Positions 1 to 6,938 of a stretch of 64,000 nt of DNA are shown piece by piece (positions within the stretch are counted from its first letter, which is position 1; every line of letters begins with the position of its first letter). Origin of the DNA: Gemmatales bacterium (GTDB lineage: Bacteria > Planctomycetota > Planctomycetia > Gemmatales > Gemmataceae). The DNA lies in the NCBI GenBank assembly GCA_026004675.1, contig BPJP01000005.1, forward strand, positions 248,001 through 312,000, written 5' to 3'. Under the pieces are notes generated by a model. It was not told where the DNA came from. It ran no database searches and was given only the letters and a program-made list of their open reading frames with translations. The position numbers and the translations under genes are program-made.

Positions 1-2
1 AC

Positions 3-437
3 TGCCGCTACGACACGATCGTCCAAGCATTCGCGACGGAAGGAGTGGACGTTTCCACAGAAGAGGACACGAGTGAAGTCGAATTGCAACGGAAGGTCGA
101 GTCCTTCGACAAGCTCTCGGAGGCCCAACGCGAGAACATTGCGTACAAGATTCGTGAGCTAAACGCGGCTGAGTTCAAGGCCTTCTTCGCCGCGCTGAGG
201 GCTTGCTTGGACCGCAGGATCGAGCACGTCTTCGTTCTAACACTGTCGGGACTTTCGCGGCAGCTCGAATCGATCGAGGATGCCGTGCGTTTCGTCGAGG
301 AGAACGACGAGGAGGCACCTGTGTCCGAATTCATACGCTACGAGCTGACCATCAGATACACGAACGGGGACGAGGTTAGAGGTAGCTTCCGCGAGAAATC
401 TAAGGCTATCGGCTTTCTTCGGTCACTTGAACTATGA
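3..437 (+). CDS. Hypothetical protein, 5'-truncated by the window edge
   Basis: The frame is open from the left edge to TGA at 435-437, so the true start may lie outside; the first internal start is GTG at 45, giving 130 residues. The protein is acidic and helix-rich in its N-terminal half (many Glu and Lys). It ends in a segment rich in hydrophobic/charged alternation (residues about 95-130) that could form a small beta-rich domain. I recognise no family. It lies directly upstream of an attC-like hairpin at 462-527, so it is probably the gene of an integron cassette whose left part is out of view. No Shine-Dalgarno sequence is convincing before GTG 45, which favours a start further left. Confidence 0.6.
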   Translation, partial: CRYDTIVQAFATEGVDVSTEEDTSEVELQRKVESFDKLSEAQRENIAYKIRELNAAEFKAFFAALRACLDRRIEHVFVLTLSGLSRQLESIEDAVRFVEENDEEAPVSEFIRYELTIRYTNGDEVRGSFREKSKAIGFLRSLEL

Positions 438-461
438 GTCTGATGGAGTCGCGGCAAGACC

Positions 462-527
462 GCCCAACAACCGGTTGCAGCGGACGGTCCGCTGCGCGGC
501 CCGCCGCTGAACCGGAAGCCGTTAGCC
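462..527 (+). other. attC-like integron recombination site 1
   Basis: The outer core-like 7-mers are GCCCAAC (462-468, fits RYYYAAC) and GTTAGCC (521-527, close to GTTRRRY). Inside, CCGGTTGCAGCGG (471-483) pairs with CCGCTGAACCGG (504-515) except for one unpaired G, the extrahelical base typical of attC sites. The loop region is GC-rich and shared with site 2. It follows the stop codon at 437 and precedes the GTG at 561, as expected between cassettes. Identification rests on structure and core motifs, not on demonstrated recombination. Confidence 0.75.
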
Positions 528-560
528 TGACGCAACCTCGAATCGAACCGGAGAGAGACG

Positions 561-1232
561 GTGGACGAAACAGTTCGGCTGATGAGGCTGCAGATCGAGG
601 GACGCTGGTCTGCCCATGAGCTTGGCCAAGTCCTCCTCAGTGTCAGCGATCTCTACAACCTTCGCCTCGTGCTCGAGGTCCTGAAGGAAGACTGGCACGA
701 CCTCCATGAGATGTGGCACGAGATGCTTCACTTCCCGCCTTTCCGTCGGCGCTGGATGCGACGCGGCGGTCCGATTCCACCCCCATTCCTCTTCAGCGCA
801 TATCCCTGGACTCCGGGCATCCCGGCTGACTCCGCAGACCTGCTTCGCCTCGCACGAGTCGTCTACCCAAACGAAGTCCTGGAGGTTCGCCGGATCCGCT
901 ACGAGTCCCCAGGGGTTACGGACATCGCCGGCATCGGCGCGATCGTCGGACATATCAAGGACTTCATCCTGCGGATCATCGAGTATTGTTCGCAGCGACC
1001 ACAGCGGAATCTCGATAACGCCAGGCGAGAAGCCGAAGTCACCGCCATGCGAATTGAGAATGCTCAAAAGCTCGTAGCCCTTGCATCCGATTTAGGCTAC
1101 GATCGGGCAGAGGTTCGTAAGCTCGTGGGTTTCGTCGATACGAAGCAGGAGGTCATCATCCAGGTCGTGGATCTGGCCAAACTCGTAGGGGTGAGTGTGC
1201 TCGAGGGTGACGACTCCTCTTCGGCTGGATGA
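561..1232 (+). CDS. Hypothetical protein, cassette-borne
   Basis: A 223-residue protein from GTG 561, chosen because a purine-rich GAGAGAG stretch lies 3-9 bases upstream and it is the first start after the attC-like site. The N-terminal third is charged and Trp-rich (about residues 15-60). A Pro-rich segment (about 70-90) precedes a helical C-terminal half with a possible coiled coil (about 130-200). There is no signal peptide and only a weak hydrophobic stretch near residue 125. I recognise no conserved family. It is bracketed by attC-like sites at 462-527 and 1236-1300, so it is a single-gene integron cassette; such cassettes usually encode proteins without known relatives. Confidence 0.75.
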   Translation: MDETVRLMRLQIEGRWSAHELGQVLLSVSDLYNLRLVLEVLKEDWHDLHEMWHEMLHFPPFRRRWMRRGGPIPPPFLFSAYPWTPGIPADSADLLRLARVVYPNEVLEVRRIRYESPGVTDIAGIGAIVGHIKDFILRIIEYCSQRPQRNLDNARREAEVTAMRIENAQKLVALASDLGYDRAEVRKLVGFVDTKQEVIIQVVDLAKLVGVSVLEGDDSSSAG

Positions 1233-1235
1233 GCA

Positions 1236-1300
1236 GGCTAACACGGCGCTGCACCTGACGGTCCGCTGCGCGGCCCGCAGGTGAACGCGGTCGTTACGCC
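1236..1300 (+). other. attC-like integron recombination site 2
   Basis: Core-like ends are GGCTAAC (1236-1242) and GTTACGC (1293-1299), each one base from consensus. The inner arms GCGCTGCACCTG and CAGGTGAACGCG pair with an unpaired G and one mismatch. The central about 21 bases (ACGGTCCGCTGCG...) are identical to those of site 1 while the arms differ. The site starts four bases after the stop of the gene ending at 1232. Confidence 0.75.
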
Positions 1301-1339
1301 ACAACGAAAGCGGGAGTGTCTTCGCGGAGACTCAAAGCA

Positions 1340-1690
1340 GTGAACACAAACAAACTTGCCCTCGCCTGCATTGGCGTCACGCTTAGCCTCCTTGGCTGCG
1401 AGGAAAACCGCAGCACCAAGCAACCCGTACTGGTAAAGAAGCCCACCCTGACAAAAGCAGACGAGCAAATGAAGCTGCTCGATCTCCCGGAAGGCTCACA
1501 ACTTTGTTTTGGGAGGTCGATCGTTGTACCACACCAGTTGGCCGCGACGAAGACGAACATATCGCTCAACAGCACTTCTCAACCCCGTAAGACGGAGATC
1601 ACGATCGAATCTCGTCCCATCGTGATTGTCGAGGGTCATTTCTATCAACGAGCCGCCTCGGGTGAGCTTGGTCGTTCGGCGGCTTTCTGA
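1340..1690 (+). CDS. Putative small lipoprotein, cassette-borne
   Basis: Starting at GTG 1340 the protein has about 116 residues and opens with a short Lys-containing n-region, a hydrophobic stretch and the lipobox LLGC, so it is probably exported and lipid-anchored. An alternative GTG at 1316 would put eight extra residues before the signal, which makes 1340 the better start. The mature part is polar and has no recognisable domain. It follows attC-like site 2 and ends 15 bases before the DUF429-type gene, with no attC between them, so both probably share one cassette. Confidence 0.6.
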   Translation: MNTNKLALACIGVTLSLLGCEENRSTKQPVLVKKPTLTKADEQMKLLDLPEGSQLCFGRSIVVPHQLAATKTNISLNSTSQPRKTEITIESRPIVIVEGHFYQRAASGELGRSAAF

Positions 1691-1705
1691 GGTGGATGGT
1701 CGCGC

Positions 1706-2559
1706 ATGTCGGTAACTTCTCCCAAATACGTTGGTATCGACTTCAGCGGCGACCAAACGCAGTGGAATCCGAACGCCAAAGCAAGCAACGTCTGGATTGC
1801 TGTGCTCGAGGAGCAAGTTGCTGGTTGTACGCTTGCCAGCCTTCAGCGCGTCCACCAGCTACCGGGACAAGGCAGACCCTTTGCCCGTCTCGCGGCATGG
1901 CTCGCGAATGGTGGCTTCTCCGCCGCAGCGATCGACGCACCGTTCTCGGTGCCGTGGTGGCTCTTCGGGCAAGGCCTTCCCGACCACGCTGCATTGCTGG
2001 CCGCCGTCGATGGGCTAGCCTTTAAACCCGGCGCAAGACTTTCCCACCGGTAATGCGTTTATTGCTTGTGTGACTGCACGTATCCCTTTTCAGTTCACGA
2101 AACCGCTGCGTGTGACAGAATGCTACTGGCGAGGGAGAGGCGTCAACATTCGATCTACAGTATGGGCCGGCGCGCGTCCCGGGGCACCCTTCGCAAGCGC
2201 GTGCATCAAGTTGTTGGCGAATGCTGCGCGACCCGTTTGGCCTTGGGCCAAGCCCGACAGCAGTCCGCTGGTCGAGGCGTTTCCAGCGGCACAGCTGCGG
2301 CACTGGGGCTTGCCCCACGCGCAATACAACGGCTTGGCGGGTCAAGCCAACCGCGCCGCTATCGTTGCTGACCTTCTGGCGAACCGCGGTCTTCAGGCAA
2401 GCAACGCTTTTCAAGCAACGATTCTGGCAGATGCCGACGCGCTCGATGCTGTGCTATCCTGTTACGCGGCACGGGGCGGTGGTGCGAAACCAATTGGCAG
2501 TTGTACTGCCGCCGTTTGATGCATGGCGGCTGGAAGCATGGATCGCCGTCCATGATTGA
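1706..2559 (+). pseudogene. DUF429-family protein, two frameshifts
   Basis: The three frames read together give one protein of about 284 residues. It begins MSVTSPKYVGIDFSGD, has AAIDAPFSVP, continues with FPTGNAFIACV and LVEAFPAAQLRHWG, and ends DAWRLEAWIAVHD. The VGIDFSG start, the IDAPF motif and the W-I-A-V-H end are hallmarks, as I know them, of DUF429 (RNase H-fold, function uncertain). Translation leaves frame near 2021-2035 (one base too many around AAACCC) and again near 2472-2476 (one extra G in GGGG). Removing one base at each point restores the family-like sequence up to TGA 2557-2559. Either the cassette gene is decayed or the sequence has two insertion errors. Confidence 0.7.
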
Positions 2560-2574
2560 CAACACCGGACCGCC

Positions 2575-2672
2575 GGCGAACCAGCCGTTGCACCTGACCG
2601 CGGCGGCATTACAGTGTTTCGAGGTTCAAACGTCTCACCAGCCGCCGCGGCAGGTGAACCGTGTCGTTAGCC
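2575..2672 (+). other. attC-like integron recombination site 3
   Basis: The longest attC-like site here (98 bases). The left end is GGCGAAC (2575-2581) and the right end GTTAGCC (2666-2672). The arms CCGTTGCACCTG-ACCGCGGCGG and CCGCCGCGGCAGGTGAACCG pair with the characteristic unpaired G plus one bulge, enclosing a loop of roughly 40 bases. It starts 16 bases after the DUF429-type reading frame ends. Confidence 0.75.
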
Positions 2673-2689
2673 TACACAAGAATTTAACC

Positions 2690-3101
2690 ATGTTTACAGT
2701 CGAAGACGTTCAGCGGGCGATTGAGCATACCTTCCCAGAAGACCAGCGGGCAGAAGTGCTGGCTGCCTTGGAAGGCTATCGTCACGGCGAATTCATCGGT
2801 GCGCCTCGTGTTTGCATGGCCATCCTCGCCCTCTCCCAATTGTTGCCAAGGCGAGGAACGCCTTCGTTTCGTCAGGGAAAGTGTTACAATGGCGAACACC
2901 GACCCGAGAGATGTCATCGCCGCAGCAGAAAGTCCGGATGAGGTTGGGGGCGCCTCAATCGCGGCAAGAGATGCGAGAGGCGTATCGGGCATTGGGCGTT
3001 CGACGTTCACCGGTTTAGGCTTGGCCGAACCATCCGCTGGAGGCGCCGCGGGTGGCACGCCATTCCCGTTGGTCAGGGCGGGCGGAAACCAGGCCACTTG
3101 A
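2690..3101 (+). pseudogene. Small hypothetical protein, frameshifted
   Basis: From ATG 2690 the reading frame encodes about 50 residues (MFTVEDVQRAIEHTF..., then ...ALEGYRHGEFIGAPRV...AILALSQ). One base later the same protein seems to continue in the next frame as GEERLRFVRESV...DPRDVIAAAESPDE. Removing one C near 2853-2854 joins the two parts without gap. The composite resembles a small bacterial family of about 85 residues with N-terminal EDVxxxL and C-terminal DYRDVLxxAEYPEE-like ends; I recognise the pattern but know no function. The natural end is probably near 2945; the open frame then runs on to 3101 into a dispersed repeat, suggesting loss of the original stop. Confidence 0.5.
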
Positions 3102-3172
3102 AGTGTGCCCTGCGCGACGCGATGCCCATCATCGCAGCAGGTCTCGTCGCCCCCCCTTTCAGGGCGAACCAC
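3050..3172. repeat. Dispersed 122-bp repeat, copy A
   Basis: The stretch beginning GGGTGGCACGC and ending CAGGGCGAACCAC recurs at 9492-9613 with about ten substitutions; the first about 40 bases also recur at 8253-8293. It contains the shared blocks CCGTTGGTCAGGGC, AGTGTGCCCTGC and ATCGCAGCAGGTCTCGTCGC, then seven C. It carries no convincing gene. Confidence 0.8.
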
Positions 3173-3287
3173 CCGAGCGTCGAGTTCCATCTCGATCGAA
3201 TCAAGCATATCCATCGCATGGCCTTTGGGCTGCCGAAAAATTTTTCGTTGCAGGTCAATATCGGACGTGACTAGTATCGAATTAAAC

Positions 3288-3624
3288 TTAGTACAGTTCG
3301 ACGGAATCGCCTGATGTCCGCGATCAGCAACCAGCACCGAAAACCCTTGGGTTTGTTCCCGGACAGCCCGACGCGGAGGTTTTTACGAACGGACTGCACG
3401 TCCGCCATTGCAGCTGCGGCATCACGCTCCCGAAGGGAATTCGCGCGGCCTATCTCACGACAATGTAGATGACGCGGGACACGAGAGGCGTGGCACGATG
3501 CTTACGAAGGCAAATCGCGCCGCTGTGCGAAAGAGCGATCCTTGGGATCGCGTCACGGCCAATAGGTTCCGCCACTCCCTCTCCCTCCGGGAGAGGGCCG
3601 GGGTGAGGGGGGCACTACTACGAC
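3288..3624. repeat. 336-bp long repeat, copy A
   Basis: Starts TTAGTACAGTTCGACGG and ends GCACTACTACGAC. A nearly identical copy lies at 5772-6106, differing by a handful of substitutions and single-base indels. Near its right end is the perfect palindrome CCCTCTCCC-TCC-GGGAGAGGG (3577-3597) followed by CCGGGGTGAGG, a motif found dispersed in many GC-rich bacterial genomes. Short open frames inside are broken in both copies and are not credible genes. The last 12 bases belong to the integrase-tail reading frame. Confidence 0.9.
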
Positions 3625-3753
3625 CTACGGACGGTGCAGGAGCTGCTTGGTGACAAAGCCGCTAGGACGACGATGATTTACAGACGCGTATTGAACAAAG
3701 TCGGCCGCGGCGTCACCAGCCCGGCCGACGCCCTCCCCCAGCCCGATGCGTGA
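3613..3753 (+). pseudogene. C-terminal remnant of IntI-like tyrosine recombinase
   Basis: Forty-six codons read [15 protein letters not shown], then [15 protein letters not shown] and VTSPADAL, ending at TGA 3751. This matches the end of integron integrases and relatives, where [21 protein letters not shown] and GRGVRSPADAL-like segments are typical. The nucleophile Tyr (in TTMIY) is present, but the Arg and His boxes and the N-terminal core-binding domain are missing, so it cannot be active. Upstream the frame runs into the long repeat and its palindrome, so the 5' part was replaced or deleted. It lies on the same strand as the cassettes, just left of the candidate recombination sites. Confidence 0.8.
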
Positions 3754-3765
3754 TAGGCTGAAACA

Positions 3766-3905
3766 GCCTAACACGCACTGCAAAGGAGGAAAACCATGCA
3801 ACCATTTGACTCAAGCTGACTTACGGCAAAAGAGCTTATGCGTGTTAGACTGCAAAAAAAGCAGTCTAAAGGTGTTACACGGATCATTCTAAAAACAAGT
3901 TAGAC
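3766..3905 (+). other. Candidate attI/attC cluster beside the integrase remnant
   Basis: Three core-like boxes are packed here: GCCTAAC (3766-3772), GTTAGAC (3844-3850) and a second GTTAGAC (3899-3905), all fitting RYYYAAC or GTTRRRY exactly. CTAACACGCA (3768-3777) pairs perfectly with TGCGTGTTAG (3839-3848). Overlapping the second box, TTAGACTGC-A7-GCAGTCTAA (3845-3869) is a perfect 9-bp stem. The third box is 22 bases before the glycosylase gene, whose downstream attC starts GTCTAAC, the exact complement. An attI region with adjoining attC is the simplest reading. The stretch holds no credible gene. Confidence 0.55.
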
Positions 3906-3926
3906 GTACAAGAATGATGAACGAGA

Positions 3927-4676
3927 ATGCCATACGGGACAGGCTGGTTGAGCAACGGGCAGACGCTCTTCAGTGCGCAAAAACAACTGATACAGTTCAC
4001 CAAAGTGGCGGAGGCTGACGCACTGCTCAACGATCTGAGAAACTACCCTCATGCCTTCGTGCTGGCCTGCGTGATGGATCGCCAAATCAGGGCCGAAAGG
4101 GCTTGGCTTATCCCGTACCGGATTTCCGAGCGGTTGGGTAACGACTTCTCCATGGAAATCCTCATCAATTTATCGGAAGCAGACGTTGCTCGTCTAATGT
4201 CACAGCCAGAACCACTCCACCGTTTCGTTGAGACCATGAGCGGGCTCTTCTATTCTGCCATTCAGCATATTTGGAGCAAGTACAAAGGCAACGCTGCGCT
4301 CATCTGGTCAGGTCATCCCTCCAGCGCAGAGGTGGTTTATCGGTTTCTAGAATTCGACGGAGTCGGCCCGAAAATCGCCAGCATGGCGGCCAACATTCTC
4401 GCACGGGATTTCAAGATACCATTCGCCGACTACTTCTCGATTGATATCTCGGCAGACATCCATGTGCGCCGCGTGTTCGCTCGCCTTGGCGTTTGTCCCG
4501 GGAATCCAACAGTAGAGCAGGTCATCTATAAGGCAAGAGCCCTTCATCCCGAGTTTCCAGGGATGATGGACCTGCCGTGTTGGGAGATTGGACGGAACTG
4601 GTGCAAGCCAAGAACTCCACAGTGTGACAATTGTTACATGAATGATTTGTGCCCAAGCGCGAGTAAAGGACACTGA
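3927..4676 (+). CDS. HhH-GPD DNA glycosylase/endonuclease III-like, 4Fe-4S
   Basis: A 249-residue protein with the endonuclease III/MutY layout. A helix-hairpin-helix lies at about 141-157 (FDGVGPKIASM, with the Nth-type Lys at 149), the conserved Asp of the GPD loop at 177 (ADIHVRR), and a C-terminal cluster Cys226-X6-Cys233-X2-Cys236-X5-Cys242, the Fe4S4 spacing of Nth and MutY. It should excise damaged or mismatched bases; having both Lys and Asp suggests a bifunctional glycosylase/lyase. The N-terminal 60 residues are unlike Nth, and the substrate cannot be read from sequence. It is the first complete cassette after the candidate attI and is followed three bases later by attC-like site 4. 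Host-independent repair genes are unusual integron cargo. Confidence 0.85.
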   Translation: MPYGTGWLSNGQTLFSAQKQLIQFTKVAEADALLNDLRNYPHAFVLACVMDRQIRAERAWLIPYRISERLGNDFSMEILINLSEADVARLMSQPEPLHRFVETMSGLFYSAIQHIWSKYKGNAALIWSGHPSSAEVVYRFLEFDGVGPKIASMAANILARDFKIPFADYFSIDISADIHVRRVFARLGVCPGNPTVEQVIYKARALHPEFPGMMDLPCWEIGRNWCKPRTPQCDNCYMNDLCPSASKGH

Positions 4677-4678
4677 AC

Positions 4679-4747
4679 GTCTAACAACGGGTTTCCAGCC
4701 GACGTTGCTCCGCTCCGCTTCGCAACGCGGCTGAACCCGACCGTTAG
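4679..4747 (+). other. attC-like integron recombination site 4, interrupted by IS
   Basis: Left core GTCTAAC (4679-4685, exact RYYYAAC). Arms CGGGTTTCCAGCCG and CGGCTGAACCCG pair with two unpaired bases, and an inner ACGTTGC...GCAACG stem closes the hairpin. The right core reads GTTAG (4743-4747) and is then cut by an insertion sequence. Beyond the IS the sequence resumes as TTAGTAC, so the uninterrupted core was GTTAGTA. Confidence 0.85.
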
Positions 4748-5771
4748 CAGCCCGTTGAAAAAGTGCGTTCGGGGGGGCTTGACAGGCGTGGTATATTGGC
4801 GGGTGTTATTCACTGATTTCAGGGACGAACGACAGGAGTCACAATGGCCCTGGGAAAACGCAAGCGCGAACAACAAGAGATGTGGGTGGCGACCACGGAC
4901 TTGCCGAAATCGCCGGGGTCACCCCCTTTTACAGGAAACTGAACCAGTTGCTGGCGGAAGGCCGGTTTCGATGACTGGGTCGAACGGCTGTGTGCTCCGT
5001 TCTATCATGCGGTGATGGGTCGGCCGTCGATTCCGCCGGGCGTCTACTTTCGCATGATCCTGGTGGGCTATTTCGAGGGGGTGTCGTCGCAGCGTGGCAT
5101 TGCCTGGCGGTGCAGCGATAGCCGATCGCTGGCGGAATTTCTGGGCTACGGTCCGCAAGAGAGGACGCCGGATCATTCTTCGATGAGTCGGACGCAGCAA
5201 ACGGTTGCCGCTGGAGGTGCACGAGCAAGTCTTCGCGTTTGTGTTGCGTCTGGCCGCCGACAAGAAGCTTCTCCACGCGTTCATGAAGTGGCGGACGTAC
5301 ATTCCGGAGCCGAAAAGGAGACATCGTCATCGCTGGACCGACAAGCCGCCGGAGTATCGGGCGGCGGTGTATGCGAACCGTCGTCGCGTGCGTGGCGCGC
5401 GGGGCAAACGGCTGCAACGACTGCGGAGCGAGTTGACGGAACGAAGTTTTGGCCCATGTGTGTGAGACCGGCGGGGCGCGTAGATGTTGGTTACGCGGAC
5501 TGGAGAAGGTGACCAAGCGATATTTGATCCAGGTGGCGGCGCGGAACCTGAGTCTGATCCTGCGGAAGTTGTTCGGAGTGGGCACGCCGCGGAGCCTACA
5601 GGGCCTTATGTGTGCTTTTAGGCTTCTCTATTTTCACATTATGATGTTCTATTTTTCCATAGTGATGTATTGGAGACGTCCGCGCGCTTGTTGGGTCGAT
5701 GTTCATTGAGGAAGGATATCCGCGCCGCCTCGCCGCCGTTTCACCACAAAACCGACTAAAACAACGGGCTG
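4748..5771 (+). mobile_element. Defective IS1182-like insertion sequence
   Basis: The element is bounded by inverted repeats CAGCCCGTTG (4748-4757) and CAACGGGCTG (5762-5771), with weaker similarity beyond, and flanked by direct TTAG repeats (4744-4747 and 5772-5775), a 4-bp target duplication. It is 1024 bp long and carries one transposase remnant on the + strand. A possible promoter has TTGACA at 4779-4784. The transposase lacks a central portion, so the element was longer and is now immobile unless helped in trans. Family assignment is from the transposase (below) and is less certain than the boundaries. Confidence 0.85.
4844..5709 (+). pseudogene. IS1182/IS5-type transposase, frameshifted and deleted
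   Basis: ATG 4844 follows AGGAG at 4834-4838. Stitched across frames, the protein reads MALGKRKREQQEMW, then FYRKLNQLLAE-GFDDWVE, then the transposase DUF772-like region (MGRPSIPPGVYFRMILVGYF and SDSRSLAEFLGYG). After LPLEVHEQVFAFVLR it jumps, by an internal deletion near 5270-5285, to a C-terminal part (WTDKPPEYRAAVYANRRR and ETGGARRCWLRGLEKVTKRY). At least five single-base insertions break the frame (near 4917, 4925, 4965, 5194 and 5451). The acidic residues of the DDE centre in the middle are lost. It is non-functional. Confidence 0.85.
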
Positions 5772-6106
5772 TTAGTACAGTTCGACGGAATCGCCCGATG
5801 CCCGCGATCAGCAACCAGCACCGAAAACCCTTGGGTTTGTTCCCGGACAGCCCGACGCGGAGGTTGTACGAACGGACTGCACGTCCGCCATTGCATCTGC
5901 GGCATCACGCTCCCGAAGGGAATTCGCGCGGCCTATCTCACGACAATGTAGATGACGCGGACACGAGAGGCGTGGCACGATGCTTACGAAGGCAAAATCG
6001 CGCCGCTGTGCGAAAGAGCGATCCTTGGGATCGCGTCACGGTCAATAGGTTCCGCGGCTTCCTCTCCCTCCGGGAGAGGGTCGGGGTGAGGGGGCACTAT
6101 TACGAC
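5772..6106. repeat. 336-bp long repeat, copy B
   Basis: Second copy of the repeat at 3288-3624, in the same orientation. It begins exactly at TTAGTACAG, which is also the right target duplication of the IS and the continuation of attC-like site 4. The palindrome near 6061-6080 has one arm base changed. The similarity stops at TACGAC 6101-6106, just where copy A enters the integrase tail; here the tail is absent. From 6107 to 6230 I see only the ribosome-binding region of the next gene. Confidence 0.9.
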
Positions 6107-6230
6107 ATACTGTGGTTCCCCATCTGGATCTTACATTACATCTTCCGGAGCCGGTAGGTCGGTGGGACGAGCCAGAATAGACCGAAGCATGGGGTGGCAG
6201 TAGAATGAATAAAGTAAAAGGAGGGCAGGC

Positions 6231-6482
6231 ATGATCGAACTGACCGAACAACAAGCGCAAGCCCTGGAGCACCCCGACGCCATCCCGCCGCGGGTGATGA
6301 ATCCTCGCACCAAGGAAATGTTCGTCTTGCTCCGCATTGACGAATACGAGCGCCTGACGGAAGAAGAGTACGACGACAGCCAGTGGACAAGCGAGGAGCG
6401 TCATGCCCTGGCCTGGGAGGCAGGCAAGCACGCGGGCTGGGAGGAAATGGACGAGTACGATGACATCCCGGAGAAGCCATGA
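6231..6482 (+). CDS. Putative antitoxin of a PemK/MazF-type pair
   Basis: An 83-residue acidic protein with a strong AAAGGAGGG ribosome-binding site about 10 bases before ATG 6231. It contains IDEYERLTEEEYDD (about residues 44-57), reminiscent of Phd/YefM-like antitoxin ends and of short proteins that precede PemK toxins in planctomycetes. No DNA-binding fold is clear. Its stop overlaps the toxin start in an ATGA junction (6479-6482), implying translational coupling. The partner gene is recognisable; the antitoxin role is inferred from size, charge and position. Confidence 0.7.
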   Translation: MIELTEQQAQALEHPDAIPPRVMNPRTKEMFVLLRIDEYERLTEEEYDDSQWTSEERHALAWEAGKHAGWEEMDEYDDIPEKP

Positions 6483-6829
6483 ACCGGGGGAACGTCATCC
6501 TCGTCCGGTTCCCACACCCGTCCGGAGTCCGTGGCAAGAAGCGACCGGCCGTCGTTGTGCAAGCCGATGCTTACGTGGGAACCGTCAGCACCGTTGTCGT
6601 CGCCGAGGTCACGAAAAACCTGGCGTTGGCTGCCGACCCAGCCTGTTTGTTCATCGACGTGAGCACGCCGGAAGGCAAGGCCACCGGCTTGATCCACAAT
6701 TCCGTCGTATCGTGTCTGTTGCTGGCGACCGTGGACGCGGATCGGGTAGCAAAGGTGCTGGGAATGCTAGCGCCGACAATGAAGCAGAAACTCGACAACT
6801 GCCTGAAAGCGGCGTTGGGGTTGCCTTGA
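6479..6829 (+). CDS. PemK/MazF-family mRNA interferase toxin
   Basis: 116 residues opening MNRGNVILVRFPHPSG, then RGKKRPAVVVQAD: the beta-strand start with GDVILVxFPxxxG and RPAVVVQ that is diagnostic of the PemK/MazF fold. These toxins cut mRNA at short motifs. The later SLI-type segment (TGLIHNSVVSCLL) and the C-terminal helix (KMLAPTMKQKLDNCL-like) also fit. It overlaps the upstream antitoxin gene by 4 bases. The pair lies before attC-like site 5, so it may be a cassette; such modules are often found stabilising integron arrays. Confidence 0.85.
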   Translation: MNRGNVILVRFPHPSGVRGKKRPAVVVQADAYVGTVSTVVVAEVTKNLALAADPACLFIDVSTPEGKATGLIHNSVVSCLLLATVDADRVAKVLGMLAPTMKQKLDNCLKAALGLP

Positions 6830-6841
6830 GTGCGAGATGCC

Positions 6842-6928
6842 GGCTAACCAACGGCTGAAGCTGAACGGAGCCGCCATCCTGGTTTTCCGCGCTTCAACGT
6901 GCTTGCAGGCGGCCCCGGCAGCTTAGCC
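6842..6928 (+). other. attC-like integron recombination site 5
   Basis: Left core GGCTAAC (6842-6848) and right core CTTAGCC (6922-6928) are each one base off consensus and complementary to each other. Inner arms GGAGCCGCC (about 6867-6875) and GGCGGCCCC (about 6908-6916) can pair with one mismatch. The position, 13 bases after the toxin stop and 11 before the next ATG, fits a cassette junction. It is weaker than sites 1-4. Confidence 0.55.
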
Positions 6929-6938
6929 GTACCGTAAG

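Noticed and set aside
5012-5585. Separate genes on either strand within the IS
   Set aside because: They are fragments or antisense frames of one frameshifted transposase.
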